Assembly: GCA_023451825.1 (NCBI GenBank)
Contig: JAEXYA010000060.1
Location: 62,001 to 126,000 of the forward strand
Reading direction: 5' to 3'
Length of the DNA stretch: 64,000 nt
Source: Pseudomonadota bacterium
GTDB taxonomy: Bacteria; Pseudomonadota; Alphaproteobacteria; Rhizobiales; Xanthobacteraceae
Shown: piece by piece, positions 43,481 through 52,901 of the stretch
Layout of the letters: every line of letters starts with the position of its first letter
Position numbering within the stretch: the stretch's first letter is position 1
The notes under the pieces: generated by a model
The model's database searches: none
The model's input: the letters and a program-made list of their open reading frames with translations, nothing else
Told to the model about the DNA's origin: nothing
Made by a program: the position numbers and the translations under genes

Positions 43481-43906
43481 CTACTGCCGCACCACCAGCA
43501 CCGAACACTTCGCATAGCGCACCACGTGCCCGGCATTGGAGCCCAGAAAATACGTGCGCATGGCGGGGCGGTGCGAGGTCATCACGATGAGATCGGCTCT
43601 CACCGCGGCCGCTTCTTCCAGAATCTCGTGATAGATGCCGCCCTGGCGGATGACGCTGGAGACATGCTCGCCATCGATGCCGCAGTCGCGGGCGACGGCG
43701 GCGAGGGCGAGTTCTGAGCTATCACGCTGCTGGGTGTCAAAATCCGCCGGCACATATTCCGCCAGCATCACCGGCGTCATCGGCATCACGTTGAGCAAGC
43801 GCACCTTGGCATCGAAGGTTTTTGAGAACAAACCTGCTTGCGCAATGGCCGGCTTGGCGAGGTCGATCTCGGCGAGATCGATCGGGACCAGAATGGATTT
43901 GTACAT
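43481..43906 (-). CDS. Universal stress protein (UspA family)
   Basis: A 141-residue UspA-fold protein. It begins MYKSILVPIDLAE and ends with the nucleotide-binding loop GSNAGHVVRYAKCSVLVVRQ; the middle has ADLIVMTSHRP. Such proteins bind ATP or another adenine nucleotide and help survival under stress. ATG at 43906 has GGAGG five bases upstream, so the further upstream GTG is rejected. Convergent repeat follows. Confidence 0.92.
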   Translation of the reverse strand: MYKSILVPIDLAEIDLAKPAIAQAGLFSKTFDAKVRLLNVMPMTPVMLAEYVPADFDTQQRDSSELALAAVARDCGIDGEHVSSVIRQGGIYHEILEEAAAVRADLIVMTSHRPAMRTYFLGSNAGHVVRYAKCSVLVVRQ

Positions 43907-43964
43907 GTGCACCTCCACTGTCTGAGATGGAGTCTAGCACGATCATGCCTGGTCGGCAGGTGGC

Positions 43965-44510
43965 TTATTGACCAATGCCCTTCAACAGCTTCGGGCTCGT
44001 ATACTTCACCAGCGTGCCTGACCGGAATGAGATGTCGTTCCAGCTATCGACGGCGAAGTCGATGATGGCAATGCTGCCGGTGGGGAGGTTCTCGGACAAT
44101 GCCTTGCGGCCTGCGGCGTCGCCGCCCTGGCTGCCATCCCTGATCAGGCCGAGCGCCATTTCATGCAAGCCGGGATTGTGGCCGATCAACATCAGCCGGC
44201 GCGGGTCCTGCACCGCAGCATCACGGATCACAGCAACCAGTTCCTCGAGCCCGGCACCATAGAGCTCTTCTACATGTTCGACGGTGGGCTTGTTCGATGG
44301 CATCGCGGCAGCGACGAGATCCCAGGTCTGGCGCGTACGCATCGCGGTGGAGACGCAGACCATGTCGGGATGCGGAGGATGGCTGTTCAGCCAGCCGCCG
44401 ATCAGCGTGGCATCGGCGCGGCCGCGGTCGTCGAGGCGACGGTCAAAATCCTTGCCGCTCGGCGCGTCCGTTTCGGTCTTGGCGTGACGGAGCAGCATCA
44501 ATCGGCGCAT
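43965..44510 (-). CDS. Histidine phosphatase, SixA-like
   Basis: A 181-residue histidine phosphatase superfamily protein. The RHG-type motif is LMLLRHAKTETD near the N-terminus; the second catalytic His is in LMLIGHNPGLHEMAL. It resembles SixA, which removes phosphate from HPt phosphohistidines, or a related small-molecule phosphatase. ATG at 44510 gives the normal start MRRLMLLRHAK. An HPt protein is encoded at 33064 but no direct link can be claimed. Confidence 0.87.
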   Translation of the reverse strand: MRRLMLLRHAKTETDAPSGKDFDRRLDDRGRADATLIGGWLNSHPPHPDMVCVSTAMRTRQTWDLVAAAMPSNKPTVEHVEELYGAGLEELVAVIRDAAVQDPRRLMLIGHNPGLHEMALGLIRDGSQGGDAAGRKALSENLPTGSIAIIDFAVDSWNDISFRSGTLVKYTSPKLLKGIGQ

Positions 44511-44637
44511 TCGGATCTCGATTCGTTGGCAGAGTGACTTAGAGCAGTGACCTGCGGGATGAAGTGAATTGCGGATTAATGGACCCGGACCGTGAGGACA
44601 AGGTGACAAGCGCTGCCCCCGTCCGTAAGAAAAGGAC

Positions 44638-46008
44638 ATGACCGCCACTTCTGCAAGCGTGACATTTGGACCCGACGTGGCCGACGCGGATCGCGTCCGG
44701 CTGGCCTATCCGCTGGATACGGATGTCTGCGTGATCGGCGCCGGCCTGGCCGGCCTGTCGATCGCGCTGGAGGCGGCGAAGATGGGCGCCAGCGTCGTGG
44801 TTTTGGAAGGCCGCCATGTCGGCTGGAATGCCTCCGGCAGCCAGATGGGCACCGTGATGCCGGGCTTCGGCTTGCCATTGGCCGATTTGATCGAGCGCGT
44901 CGGGCTGGAAGATGCGCGCGAGATGTGGGCACTGTCGCAGCAGGGCGCCGAGGCGGTGCGGGCGCGGGCCGCTGGTGACGTGATTCCCGATCTCGGGCTC
45001 ACGGAAGGTGCCCTCGAAGTCTCCAATGTCGATGTCGGCGAGAAACTGATCGCGCGGCTGCAGATATTGAACGAGGATTTCGACACGGTCGCCGAAGGCT
45101 GGCAGATCGAGCGCGTGCGCGATGCGCTGAAGACGACGCGCTACTTCCACGGCGTGCATTATCCGAAAGCATTCCAGATCGATGGCCGCAAATATCTGAT
45201 GGGCCTCGCCACGCTCGCGAAGCAGGCCGGCGTGCGCATCTTCGAGGACACGCCCGCCATGAGCCTCGATGCGGCCGGCGTGATGAAGCGCATCACCACG
45301 CCATCGGCGCAGTTGCGCGCGCAGCATGTGGTGCTGGCCGGCAATGTGCATCTCGGCTCGCCCTCGCAGCCGCTCTCGGACACGCTGTTGCCGGTGTGGC
45401 GTTACGCGGGGATCACCGAACCGCTCGGCGAACGGCTGGCGGAGGCGGTCACCTTTCAAGGCTCGGTGAGCGACAGCGACGGCGTCGATCACTTCCGCAT
45501 CGTCGATGGCGACCGTTTGATGTGGTCGTTTCCGGAGACGACATGGGCGGCGAAGCCCGAGCGCTTTGCGCGAAAGATCGCGCGGCGCATCAGGACCGTG
45601 TTCCGGCAACTCGGCAAGGTCTCGGTGACGGAGACTTTTGGCGGCGCCATGGGGCAGACCGTGCATGGCATGCCGCAGATCGGACAGATGCGGCCGGGCC
45701 TGTGGGTGGCCAGCGGTTTTGGCCATCAGGGGCTCAACACCACGGCCATGGCCGGGCAGATGGTCGCCCGCGGCATGATCCAGCGTGATGACCGCACCAG
45801 ACTGTTTGCGCCCTTCGAACTGGTCTGGGCCGGCGGCAGGATCGGCCGGGTTGTCGGTCACGGGGTAGGGGTCTGGCAGCGGCAGGTGTCGGCGCTGGAG
45901 GGGGCGCTGGCACGCTATCGCGAGCGGGCTGGCATGCGTGAATTGGCGCGTGAGGCACGTCTGGCCGAGGCCAATGCCCGCGCAGCGAGCCGCGGGCCGA
46001 TCGCATAG
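44638..46008 (+). CDS. FAD-dependent amine/amino-acid oxidoreductase (DAO family)
   Basis: A 456-residue flavoprotein. The FAD-binding Rossmann motif VCVIGAGLAGLSIALEAAKM lies near residues 30-50, followed by VLEGRHVGWNASGSQMG. The C-terminal part VASGFGHQGLNTTAMAG is the second FAD contact. The GWNASG-x-Q pattern resembles gamma-glutamylputrescine oxidase and related DAO proteins that oxidise secondary amines. The substrate is unknown; no polyamine genes are adjacent. Confidence 0.85.
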   Translation: MTATSASVTFGPDVADADRVRLAYPLDTDVCVIGAGLAGLSIALEAAKMGASVVVLEGRHVGWNASGSQMGTVMPGFGLPLADLIERVGLEDAREMWALSQQGAEAVRARAAGDVIPDLGLTEGALEVSNVDVGEKLIARLQILNEDFDTVAEGWQIERVRDALKTTRYFHGVHYPKAFQIDGRKYLMGLATLAKQAGVRIFEDTPAMSLDAAGVMKRITTPSAQLRAQHVVLAGNVHLGSPSQPLSDTLLPVWRYAGITEPLGERLAEAVTFQGSVSDSDGVDHFRIVDGDRLMWSFPETTWAAKPERFARKIARRIRTVFRQLGKVSVTETFGGAMGQTVHGMPQIGQMRPGLWVASGFGHQGLNTTAMAGQMVARGMIQRDDRTRLFAPFELVWAGGRIGRVVGHGVGVWQRQVSALEGALARYRERAGMRELAREARLAEANARAASRGPIA

Positions 46009-46121
46009 CCACGCGCTCGCGATTTCGTGAGTAATTTTTGTCGCGCAGACTGTAACCTCAGCAGGTTCGATCCGTAATTCCAGACGAACGGGATACGCAT
46101 CCCGACCGAGGGAGACCCATC

Positions 46122-46631
46122 ATGATCGACCGTCGCCTGCTTCTGTCCACCGCTGCCGGTGTTGCCGGCCTCCTGTCGCTGAAATGGCTGACCGGTGGTT
46201 CGTCGGCGCGTGCCGCCTCGGACGAAAAGTTCGAAGTGATGATGACCGACGAGGAATGGCGCAAGAAACTGACGCCGCAGCAATACGAGATCCTGCGCAA
46301 GGAAGGCACCGAGCGGCCTTATTCCAGCCCGCTCAACAAAGAAAAGCGCAAGGGCACATTCGCCTGCGCCGGCTGTGACAATGCGCTGTTCTCGTCCGAG
46401 ACCAAATTCGAGAGCGGCACCGGCTGGCCGAGCTTCTGGAAACCGCTCGATGGTGGCGTCGGCGAGCGCAAGGACACCAGCTACGGCATGACGCGTACGT
46501 CGATCCACTGCCGCCGTTGCGGTGGCCATCTCGGCCATGTGTTTGACGACGGGCCGAAGCCGACCGGCCTGCGCTACTGCATGGACGGCTTCGCCATGAT
46601 CTTCAAACCGGCCACGCCGTCGGCGACGTGA
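46122..46631 (+). CDS. msrB: Exported peptide-methionine (R)-S-oxide reductase
   Basis: A 169-residue MsrB. Zinc ligands are Cys82, Cys85, Cys130 and Cys133; the catalytic Cys153 is in RYCMDG. The core SGTGWPSFWKP is canonical. The N-terminus DRRLLLSTAAGVAGLLSLKW, with a processing region at ARAAS, is a twin-arginine-like signal, so the enzyme repairs oxidised methionine in the periplasm. No MsrA or MsrP partner is adjacent. The upstream gene encodes a FAD oxidoreductase, which might or might not be functionally linked. Confidence 0.93.
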   Translation: MIDRRLLLSTAAGVAGLLSLKWLTGGSSARAASDEKFEVMMTDEEWRKKLTPQQYEILRKEGTERPYSSPLNKEKRKGTFACAGCDNALFSSETKFESGTGWPSFWKPLDGGVGERKDTSYGMTRTSIHCRRCGGHLGHVFDDGPKPTGLRYCMDGFAMIFKPATPSAT

Positions 46632-46636
46632 GGCTC

Positions 46637-46752
46637 TTATCCCTCTCCCGCCTTTGCGGGGGAGGGCCGGGGTGGGCGCAGCCCCATGTGATGTCGCTCG
46701 CGGCGGCCCCATCCGGCGCTACGCGCCACCTTCCCGCGCAAGCGGGAGACGG
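46637..46752. repeat. Intergenic repeat after msrB
   Basis: CCCTCTCCCGC at the left and GCGGGAG near the right end are inverted, with inner GGGGTGGGC/GGCCCCATC-like segments. It resembles the dispersed repeat type seen also at 26683. No gene. Confidence 0.65.
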
Positions 46753-46811
46753 AAACCATGGACGCCATTGCCCGGACAATCCGGCAAAATTTTCCCCGCT
46801 AGGCAATACTG

Positions 46812-46837
46812 CCCCGGTCTCTGGACCGGGGTTTTTT
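46812..46837 (+). terminator. Rho-independent terminator upstream of the flagellar operon
   Basis: CCCCGGTC pairs with GACCGGGG and is followed by TTTTTT. It lies between msrB and flgE, 34 bp ahead of the sigma-54 promoter, and insulates the flagellar genes from upstream transcription. Confidence 0.9.
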
Positions 46838-46870
46838 CGTTAGCGCGCTGATTCGGCTCACTTATTCCGG

Positions 46871-46886
46871 TTGGCACGGGCCTTGC
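46871..46886 (+). promoter_or_regulatory. Sigma-54 promoter of flgE
   Basis: TTGGCACGGGCCTTGC matches the -24/-12 consensus YTGGCACG-N4-TTGC exactly. It is 73 bp before the flgE start. RpoN with an FlbD-type activator controls middle and late flagellar genes in Caulobacter, which fits. Confidence 0.85.
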
Positions 46887-46958
46887 GACATCGCTTCCAG
46901 CAGCGGCCATCATTTTGGCATCACCCCGGCAGGCCGCCCGGAAGTTGGAGACGATGTA

Positions 46959-48824
46959 ATGGGTATCTTCGGCGCTCTCACCACGTCCGTTGCGGGCCTG
47001 CGGGCGAACTCCTATGCGCTGGAAAACATCTCCGGCAACATCGCCAACTCCCAGACCACCGCCTTCAAGCGGATCGATACCAGCTTCACCGATCTCATTC
47101 CGGATACCGGCACCAATGCGCAGCTTGCTGGCAGCGTGAATGCGGGCTCGCGCAGCACCAATACGGTGGCGGGCTCGGTGCAGTCGGCTTCGGTCGCCAC
47201 CTATATGGCCATCAATGGCGACGGTTTCTTCGCCGTGCAGAAGCCGGGCAATGTCTCGGACTCCACGCCGATCTTCGACGGTGTCAACAAATACACCCGC
47301 CGCGGCGACTTCTCGCTCGACAAGAACGGCTATCTCGTCAACGGCGCCGGCTACTATCTGCAGGGCGTCAAGATCGATCCTTCGACCGGCAATCCGGCTG
47401 GCTCGACGCCGGAAGTGCTGCGCTTCCAGAACGACTTCCTGCCGTCGCAGGCGACCACCAAGATCGACTACCGCGCCAACCTCGCCAGCTATCCGCTGAC
47501 GGCGGATCATCAGACCGCCTCTCCGGGCTCCGAACTGTTGCGCCCGGCAGACTACATTTCGAACCCGCGTGTGCTCGGCACGGCGTCGACGCCGTTCGGC
47601 AACAGGGCTGTGCAGGGCAATGCGCGTAACAACGCAGCTACCACGCCAGGCCCCATCTCGATGGGCACCTCGCTGACGACGGTTGCCGGTAGCGATACGT
47701 TGACCGCAGGATTTGCCAATAACGACACGCTCGTCCTGAAGACGACGAATGCCGGTACGACGACGACCAATATCATTCAGTTCTACACCGGCGCGACAGC
47801 GCCGACACCGGTGACCGGCACGACGTTCATGCGGCTGGACTCGACACCGCCGCTAACGGTCGGTGACCTGCTCGCTCAGATCGACACGCTGACCGGAAAT
47901 ACCAATCCGTTGTCGAGCGTTGATTCGAACGGCGTCGTGACCATCAATTCCGGCGTCGCCAACGACTTCACGCTCGCCGCGGGCTCCTCGACGACGGCCG
48001 TGGCCGCATTCCAGGCCATGGGCTTCAGCGGCACATTGCTTGGCAACCGCACGGGCGGTGGCACCGCCGGCACCGGTGTTGTCATCGGCAGCGACAGCCA
48101 GACCTTCCTCGATCAGTCGATCGCCGGCGGCGCGACCACCGCTTACGACGGCAACGGCGCACCGGTCAGCCTGCAGTTCCGTTGGGCGAAGGTGGAGTCG
48201 GCGACGCTGGGCGGCACCGATACCTGGAACCTGTTCTACCAGACCAATCCATCCGCCACGGGTGGGCAGGCGGCCTGGGTGAATGTGGGCACCGATTTCA
48301 AGTTCGGTCCCGATGGCCAGATGACGCCGGTGGTGGGCCAGATCACGCTGACGGGTCTCACCGTCTCCGGCAAGTCGCTCGGCAACGTCACCATGGCCTT
48401 CGGCACCGGCGGCCTCACGCAGTTCGCCGACACCAACGGCAATGCGCAGGTCAACCAGCTGCAGCAGGACGGTTATGCCGCCGGCCAGCTCAAGAGCGTG
48501 TCGGTGAGCAATGAAGGCCGCGTGGTCGGCAGTTACTCCAACGGCCGCAACATCGATCTCGCGGAAGTATCCATCGCCACCTTCAACGGCGCCAACTTCC
48601 TCAAGCGCATCGATGGCGGTGCGTTCGAAGTGACCAACGAGTCCGGTGAAGCGCTGTACGGCAAGGGCGGCAGCATTTCCGGCTCGTCGCTGGAATCGTC
48701 GAACACCGATATCGCCGACGAATTCACCAAACTCATCATCACGCAGCAGGCCTATTCGGCCAACACCAAGGTGATCACGACGACGAACACCATGGTGCAG
48801 GATCTGCTGAACGTGATGCGCTAA
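46959..48824 (+). CDS. flgE: Flagellar hook protein FlgE
   Basis: A 621-residue hook protein. The N-terminal rod/hook helix is MGIFGALTTSVAGLRANSYA with the ENISGNIANSQTTAFKR motif; the C-terminus SSNTDIADEFTKLIITQQAY and TMVQDLLNVMR are the matching conserved helix. The central region (about 235-365) carries an insert with FANNDTLVL and VDSNGVVTI like that in flagellins fla3 and fla4. It builds the hook outside the cell. A sigma-54 promoter lies just upstream and a hairpin follows the stop. Confidence 0.95.
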   Translation: MGIFGALTTSVAGLRANSYALENISGNIANSQTTAFKRIDTSFTDLIPDTGTNAQLAGSVNAGSRSTNTVAGSVQSASVATYMAINGDGFFAVQKPGNVSDSTPIFDGVNKYTRRGDFSLDKNGYLVNGAGYYLQGVKIDPSTGNPAGSTPEVLRFQNDFLPSQATTKIDYRANLASYPLTADHQTASPGSELLRPADYISNPRVLGTASTPFGNRAVQGNARNNAATTPGPISMGTSLTTVAGSDTLTAGFANNDTLVLKTTNAGTTTTNIIQFYTGATAPTPVTGTTFMRLDSTPPLTVGDLLAQIDTLTGNTNPLSSVDSNGVVTINSGVANDFTLAAGSSTTAVAAFQAMGFSGTLLGNRTGGGTAGTGVVIGSDSQTFLDQSIAGGATTAYDGNGAPVSLQFRWAKVESATLGGTDTWNLFYQTNPSATGGQAAWVNVGTDFKFGPDGQMTPVVGQITLTGLTVSGKSLGNVTMAFGTGGLTQFADTNGNAQVNQLQQDGYAAGQLKSVSVSNEGRVVGSYSNGRNIDLAEVSIATFNGANFLKRIDGGAFEVTNESGEALYGKGGSISGSSLESSNTDIADEFTKLIITQQAYSANTKVITTTNTMVQDLLNVMR

Positions 48825-48830
48825 CGCCCG

Positions 48831-48855
48831 CGGCCGCTTCGGCGGCCGTTCTTTC
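48831..48855 (+). terminator. Hairpin after flgE
   Basis: CGGCCGC-TTCG-GCGGCCG followed by TTCTTT. The TTCG tetraloop stem is stable, but the T-tract is broken, so partial read-through into flgK is likely. Confidence 0.7.
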
Positions 48856-48882
48856 CGTGAACCTTGAGAGCGACAGTTAGTC

Positions 48883-50754
48883 ATGAGTCTGAACACCGCA
48901 CTCTCCATCGCGATGGCCGGCCTGCGCGCCAACCAGGCCGGGTTGGCGCTCGTCTCATCGAATGTCGCCAATGCGGAAACGCCTGGCTATATTCGCAAGT
49001 CCACGGATCAGATCGCGGTCAATGCCGGCGATGGCAGTAGCGTTCGGACGATCGGTGTCAACCGCGAGCTCGATCAATATATCCTGGCGCAGCTTCGCAC
49101 CGAGACGTCGGGGGCGGGCTATGCCACGCTGAAGTCGAGCTACCTGCAGCAGATGCAGAGCCTGTATGGCAATCCGGGTTCGGTCGGGTCGCTCGAATAC
49201 TCCTTCAATGCGCTGACCGCGGCGGTACAGGCGCTGTCCACCAGCGCCGACAGTTCCTCGGCGCGCATCGGTGTCATCAATGCCGCCAAGACACTGGCGC
49301 AGCAACTCAACTCGATGACGCAGGGCATTCAGAACCTGCGCAGCGGTGCCGAAAACGGCATCAAGAACGATGTCACCACCGCCAACAATCTGATGAAGCA
49401 GATTGCGACCATCAACAATCAGTTGACGGCCAATCCGCTCGGCGGCACGTCCACCGATGCCAATACGGCGGCGCTGCTGGACCGGCGCGATCAATACATC
49501 AATCAGCTCTCGCAGCTGATGGATATCCGCGTCACCACCAACGGCGCCAACCAGGTGACCGTGTTCACCGGCTCGGGCGTGCAGCTGGTGGGCAACGAGG
49601 CGGCGACGCTGCGCTTCGATGCGCAGGGAACGGTCTCGGCGGGAACGACATGGAATGCGGATCCGAGCAAGAGCGCTCTTGGCTCGGTGATGGTCGATCT
49701 GCCGAATGGCGGATCGATCAATCTCACGGCGAGCGGCGCCATCAAGTCCGGCACCATCGCCGCCTATACCGAACTTCGCGACAAGACGCTTGTCGAAGCG
49801 CAGAACCAGCTCGATCAGTTTGCGGCATCGATTTCGAGCGCGCTGTCCGACAAGACCACGGTCTCGCCGGCACCGGTGGCGCCGGCCACCGATTACGCGC
49901 TCGATGCATCCAAGCTGATGTCGGGCAATACGATCAATCTGACCTATACGGATGCGGCGACGGGCAAGCAGCAGCAGATCACGCTGATGCGCGTCGATAC
50001 GCCGGACGTGCTGCCGCTGTCGGATAACGCGACCGCCAATCCCAACGACAAGGTGATTGGCATCGATTTCTCGCAGGGCATTACCGGCATCCTGAACCAG
50101 ATCAACAGCGCGCTCGGTGGCAATGTCACTGTCAGCGGCTCGTCGCTGTCGTCCTTGTCGGTCACGCCCAATCCGGCCTTCGCGAGCATCAACACATTGT
50201 CCACGACGGTGACGCAGCCGCCGGGGACGCTGGCCGATGGCAGCACGGAATTTGCGCTGTTCACCGACAACGGCTCCGCCTATAGCGGCGGCATCACCAC
50301 ATCGGGATCGCAGATCACCGGTCTCGCCGGTCGGCTCACCGTGAACAACGCGCTGGTGGCCGATCCCGCCAAGCTCGTCTCCTACAGCTCGACGACGCTG
50401 GCCGGCGACACCACGCGCTCGTCCTATATGCTGAACCAGCTCACCAATGCGAGCTTCTCTTACGGCGCGCAGACCGGCACCGGCAGCACGAATGCGCCGT
50501 TCACCGGAAACCTGCTCAGCTATATGCGGCAGTTCGTCAGCCAGCAGGGGGCTGCGGCTGATGCCGCCAAACAGCTCGCCGATGGCCAGAATGTCGTGTT
50601 GAACACGCTGGACAAGAAGATGGCGGACACGTCGGGCGTCAACATGGACGACGAGATGGCGCATCTGCTGGCTTTGCAAAACGCTTACTCGGCCAATGCG
50701 CGGGTGATGTCCACCGTGAACGAATTGTACAAATCCCTGATGCAGGCATTCTGA
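48883..50754 (+). CDS. flgK: Flagellar hook-associated protein 1, FlgK
   Basis: A 623-residue HAP1. The start MSLNTALSIAMAGLRANQAG with VSSNVANAETPGYIRK is the FlgK/FlgE helix motif, and the C-terminus NMDDEMAHLLALQNAYSANA is canonical. It joins hook to filament. It lies 58 bp after flgE, only a hairpin between, and 7 bp before flgL, so flgE-flgK-flgL probably form one transcription unit. Confidence 0.95.
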   Translation: MSLNTALSIAMAGLRANQAGLALVSSNVANAETPGYIRKSTDQIAVNAGDGSSVRTIGVNRELDQYILAQLRTETSGAGYATLKSSYLQQMQSLYGNPGSVGSLEYSFNALTAAVQALSTSADSSSARIGVINAAKTLAQQLNSMTQGIQNLRSGAENGIKNDVTTANNLMKQIATINNQLTANPLGGTSTDANTAALLDRRDQYINQLSQLMDIRVTTNGANQVTVFTGSGVQLVGNEAATLRFDAQGTVSAGTTWNADPSKSALGSVMVDLPNGGSINLTASGAIKSGTIAAYTELRDKTLVEAQNQLDQFAASISSALSDKTTVSPAPVAPATDYALDASKLMSGNTINLTYTDAATGKQQQITLMRVDTPDVLPLSDNATANPNDKVIGIDFSQGITGILNQINSALGGNVTVSGSSLSSLSVTPNPAFASINTLSTTVTQPPGTLADGSTEFALFTDNGSAYSGGITTSGSQITGLAGRLTVNNALVADPAKLVSYSSTTLAGDTTRSSYMLNQLTNASFSYGAQTGTGSTNAPFTGNLLSYMRQFVSQQGAAADAAKQLADGQNVVLNTLDKKMADTSGVNMDDEMAHLLALQNAYSANARVMSTVNELYKSLMQAF

Positions 50755-50761
50755 GGCCATC

Positions 50762-52390
50762 ATGACAATCAGCGGCGTTGGCGGGCGTACCTCCTATATC
50801 GGCACCGGCATTCTCAACCTGCGCAGTCAGCTCGACACGCTGACGCAGCAGCTGTCGAGCGGCAAGATCGGCAACACCTATGCCGAACTCGGCAGCGGTG
50901 CGAGCCTGTCGATTGCGCTGCGCGCGCAGATCAGCACTGTCGCGTCCTATGCGGACACTGCGACCAATCTCAACACCCGTATCGGCGTCGCCAACCTGTC
51001 GCTGCAGCGGCTGGTGAAGATCGGTTCGGAAGTGAAGGGCGCGGCCGTGAGCGCCGGCGGCAATTTCGACAATACGGGCCAGACGCCTGGACAGAAAACG
51101 GCGTCGCTCAATTTCTTCGACAGCGTCGATATGCTCAACGCCAGATCCGGCGACCGTTATCTGTTCTCCGGCCGCGCCACCGATACGGCGCCAGTGGCGC
51201 CAGCCAATCAGATCATGGATGGCAATGGTGCGGCCATCGCCGGTCTCAAGCAGGTGATCGCCGAGCGCAACGCCGCCGATCTTGGCGTCAACAATAATGG
51301 TCGCATCGGCACCGCGGTCGGCACATCGACGACCTCTGTCGTCATCACCGAAGAGGACGTGACGCCGGCTCCGCCGCAGCTGGCACAACCTTTCGGCATG
51401 AAAGCGTCGGGCATTTCCACGACCATCGCCGGCGCCACCGTGACCCAGCCGGTCGATCTGCCGGCGACCCCGGTCACCATCCCACCGACGGTGCCAGCAA
51501 CGCCGGTCGAGAAGTCGATGTCGATCGATCTCAATGGCGCTGTCCCGCAGGTCGGCGACCAGGTGAAGGTCACCTTCACCATGCCCGACGGCACCAAGGA
51601 GGACATCGTGCTGACGGCATCGGACAAGACGCCGCTGCCGGCGAATTCATTTGCGATCGGGGAGGCCGATCCCACGGCGGTGCCGCCTGTGTCCGCATCT
51701 GAAGCGACGGCGAACAACCTGAACGCGGCGCTCGGCAGCGCCATGAAGGATCTCGCCAACGGCCCGATGGTGGCGGCATCCGCGATGGAAGCGGGCGAGA
51801 ATTTCTTCGATCAACCGCCGCTGCGCGTTGGCACAATGCCGGCTGGCTCGGCGACCACGCTTGTCGCCGGCGATGCGACCAATACGGTCATCTGGTATCA
51901 AGGCGAGCAGGACACCGCAGCGAATGGCGCGGCGCGCGGGTCATCGATTGCGCAGATCGATACGTCGATCACCGTTCAATACGGTGCACGGGCCGATGAG
52001 CAGGCGCTGCGTAACCAATTGCAGAATGTCGCGGTGTTCGCGGCGGTTGCCGTCGATGCGAACAAGCTCAGCGATCCCGATTATGCCAAGAACGCCAATG
52101 CGCAAATCGCCGCATTGAACACGCGCGTGGCACAGAACCTGGCAGATGTTCCGGGACAGCAGACCGTCGAGAATATCCAGGCGGATTTTGCGGGGGCTCA
52201 GGCGGCGATCAAATCGGCAACCGATCGCCAGGTGCAGACCAAGGCCATGGCGCAGACGATGCTTGATAGTATCGAAGGCATCAATAACGACGAAGTCGCG
52301 ACAAAAATTCTCGCACTTCAGACCGCGCTGCAGGCATCGTATCAAACGACGTCGACTCTGTATCAGATGAGCCTCGTCAAATTCCTCTGA
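50762..52390 (+). CDS. flgL: Flagellar hook-associated protein 3, FlgL-like
   Basis: A 542-residue protein with flagellin-like coiled-coil ends: N-terminal TGILNLRSQLDTLTQQLSSG and C-terminal LDSIEGINNDEVATKILALQ followed by LYQMSLVKFL. The usual FlgL is about 300 residues; this one has a large Pro/Thr/Val-rich central insert (about 195-350, with TVTQPVDLPATPVTIPPTVP). It follows flgK by 7 bp, so it is HAP3 at the hook-filament junction. A strong terminator follows. Confidence 0.9.
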   Translation: MTISGVGGRTSYIGTGILNLRSQLDTLTQQLSSGKIGNTYAELGSGASLSIALRAQISTVASYADTATNLNTRIGVANLSLQRLVKIGSEVKGAAVSAGGNFDNTGQTPGQKTASLNFFDSVDMLNARSGDRYLFSGRATDTAPVAPANQIMDGNGAAIAGLKQVIAERNAADLGVNNNGRIGTAVGTSTTSVVITEEDVTPAPPQLAQPFGMKASGISTTIAGATVTQPVDLPATPVTIPPTVPATPVEKSMSIDLNGAVPQVGDQVKVTFTMPDGTKEDIVLTASDKTPLPANSFAIGEADPTAVPPVSASEATANNLNAALGSAMKDLANGPMVAASAMEAGENFFDQPPLRVGTMPAGSATTLVAGDATNTVIWYQGEQDTAANGAARGSSIAQIDTSITVQYGARADEQALRNQLQNVAVFAAVAVDANKLSDPDYAKNANAQIAALNTRVAQNLADVPGQQTVENIQADFAGAQAAIKSATDRQVQTKAMAQTMLDSIEGINNDEVATKILALQTALQASYQTTSTLYQMSLVKFL

Positions 52391-52454
52391 CGGTAAGGCA
52401 GGGGCCTGGCGCGCCATCACGCTGGCGCCCGTGCCATCGCATCAACGATCCATC

Positions 52455-52483
52455 AAGCCCGGCTGCCCGCAGCCGGGCTTTTC
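52455..52483 (+). terminator. Rho-independent terminator after flgL
   Basis: AAGCCCGGCTGC pairs perfectly with GCAGCCGGGCTT around a 2-base loop, ending in TTTTC. Confidence 0.9.
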
Positions 52484-52858
52484 GTTGCTTGGAGCAAGTT
52501 TGGCCGCACGGCGTCTGTACGCCTGTGCATGTTTCGCGTCTGCTTGTCGTTGAATGTCGGTCGCGTGGCGCCGCATCCTACCTACAGCAAAAATTATTTG
52601 CGTCTCGATGAAAATATTTTTTGTAGTGCAGCTCGCGAGGGGGTGCTGCGATTGACATCTCATCATACCGAAATTGCGTCCCGTTCGGATGCGGTAGGAG
52701 ATTAGGATCGTTTTGATCCGTCTTCGGAAACGCTACGTATAAAGATGTGCACGGTATTTTTGTGTGCAGATGAGATGTGTAGTTGCGGAGTATAGTAGCG
52801 CCGATTTTACGCGATCGATTTCATGAAGTGTTAGAGGCTCGGGCTCATCGTTCCGGCA

Positions 52859-52896
52859 TCGATCAAGAAGATCGAGTTTTCATACCAGGAAGGTAT
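52859..52896 (+). promoter_or_regulatory. Two-hairpin leader element of fla1
   Basis: Hairpin 1: TCGATC-AAGAA-GATCGA (52859-52875). Hairpin 2: ATACC-AGGAA-GGTAT (52882-52896), whose loop is the Shine-Dalgarno. The AUG is at 52902. Related elements sit at the same place before the other three flagellin genes. Candidate FlbT response element. Confidence 0.65.
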
Positions 52897-52901
52897 CTCA
52901 C

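Larger units (their letters stand above)
52391..52901. other. 511-bp leader/promoter region of flagellin fla1
   Basis: No gene seen. The region begins with the flgL terminator, becomes AT-richer, carries a GGATC/GATCC hairpin near 52704, and ends in two hairpins before the fla1 start (52859-52875 and 52882-52896). I could not find a convincing sigma-54 or sigma-28 promoter. Confidence 0.6.

Noticed and set aside
48955..50763. A 602-codon minus-strand frame opposite flgK, and similar long ones opposite fla3 and fla4
   Set aside because: They mirror flagellar coding sequence and have an Arg-rich composition typical of antisense shadows.
52779..52808. GCCGATTT as a sigma-28 -10 element before fla1
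   Set aside because: There is no TAAA-like -35 at the right distance, and the match to GCCGATAA is incomplete.
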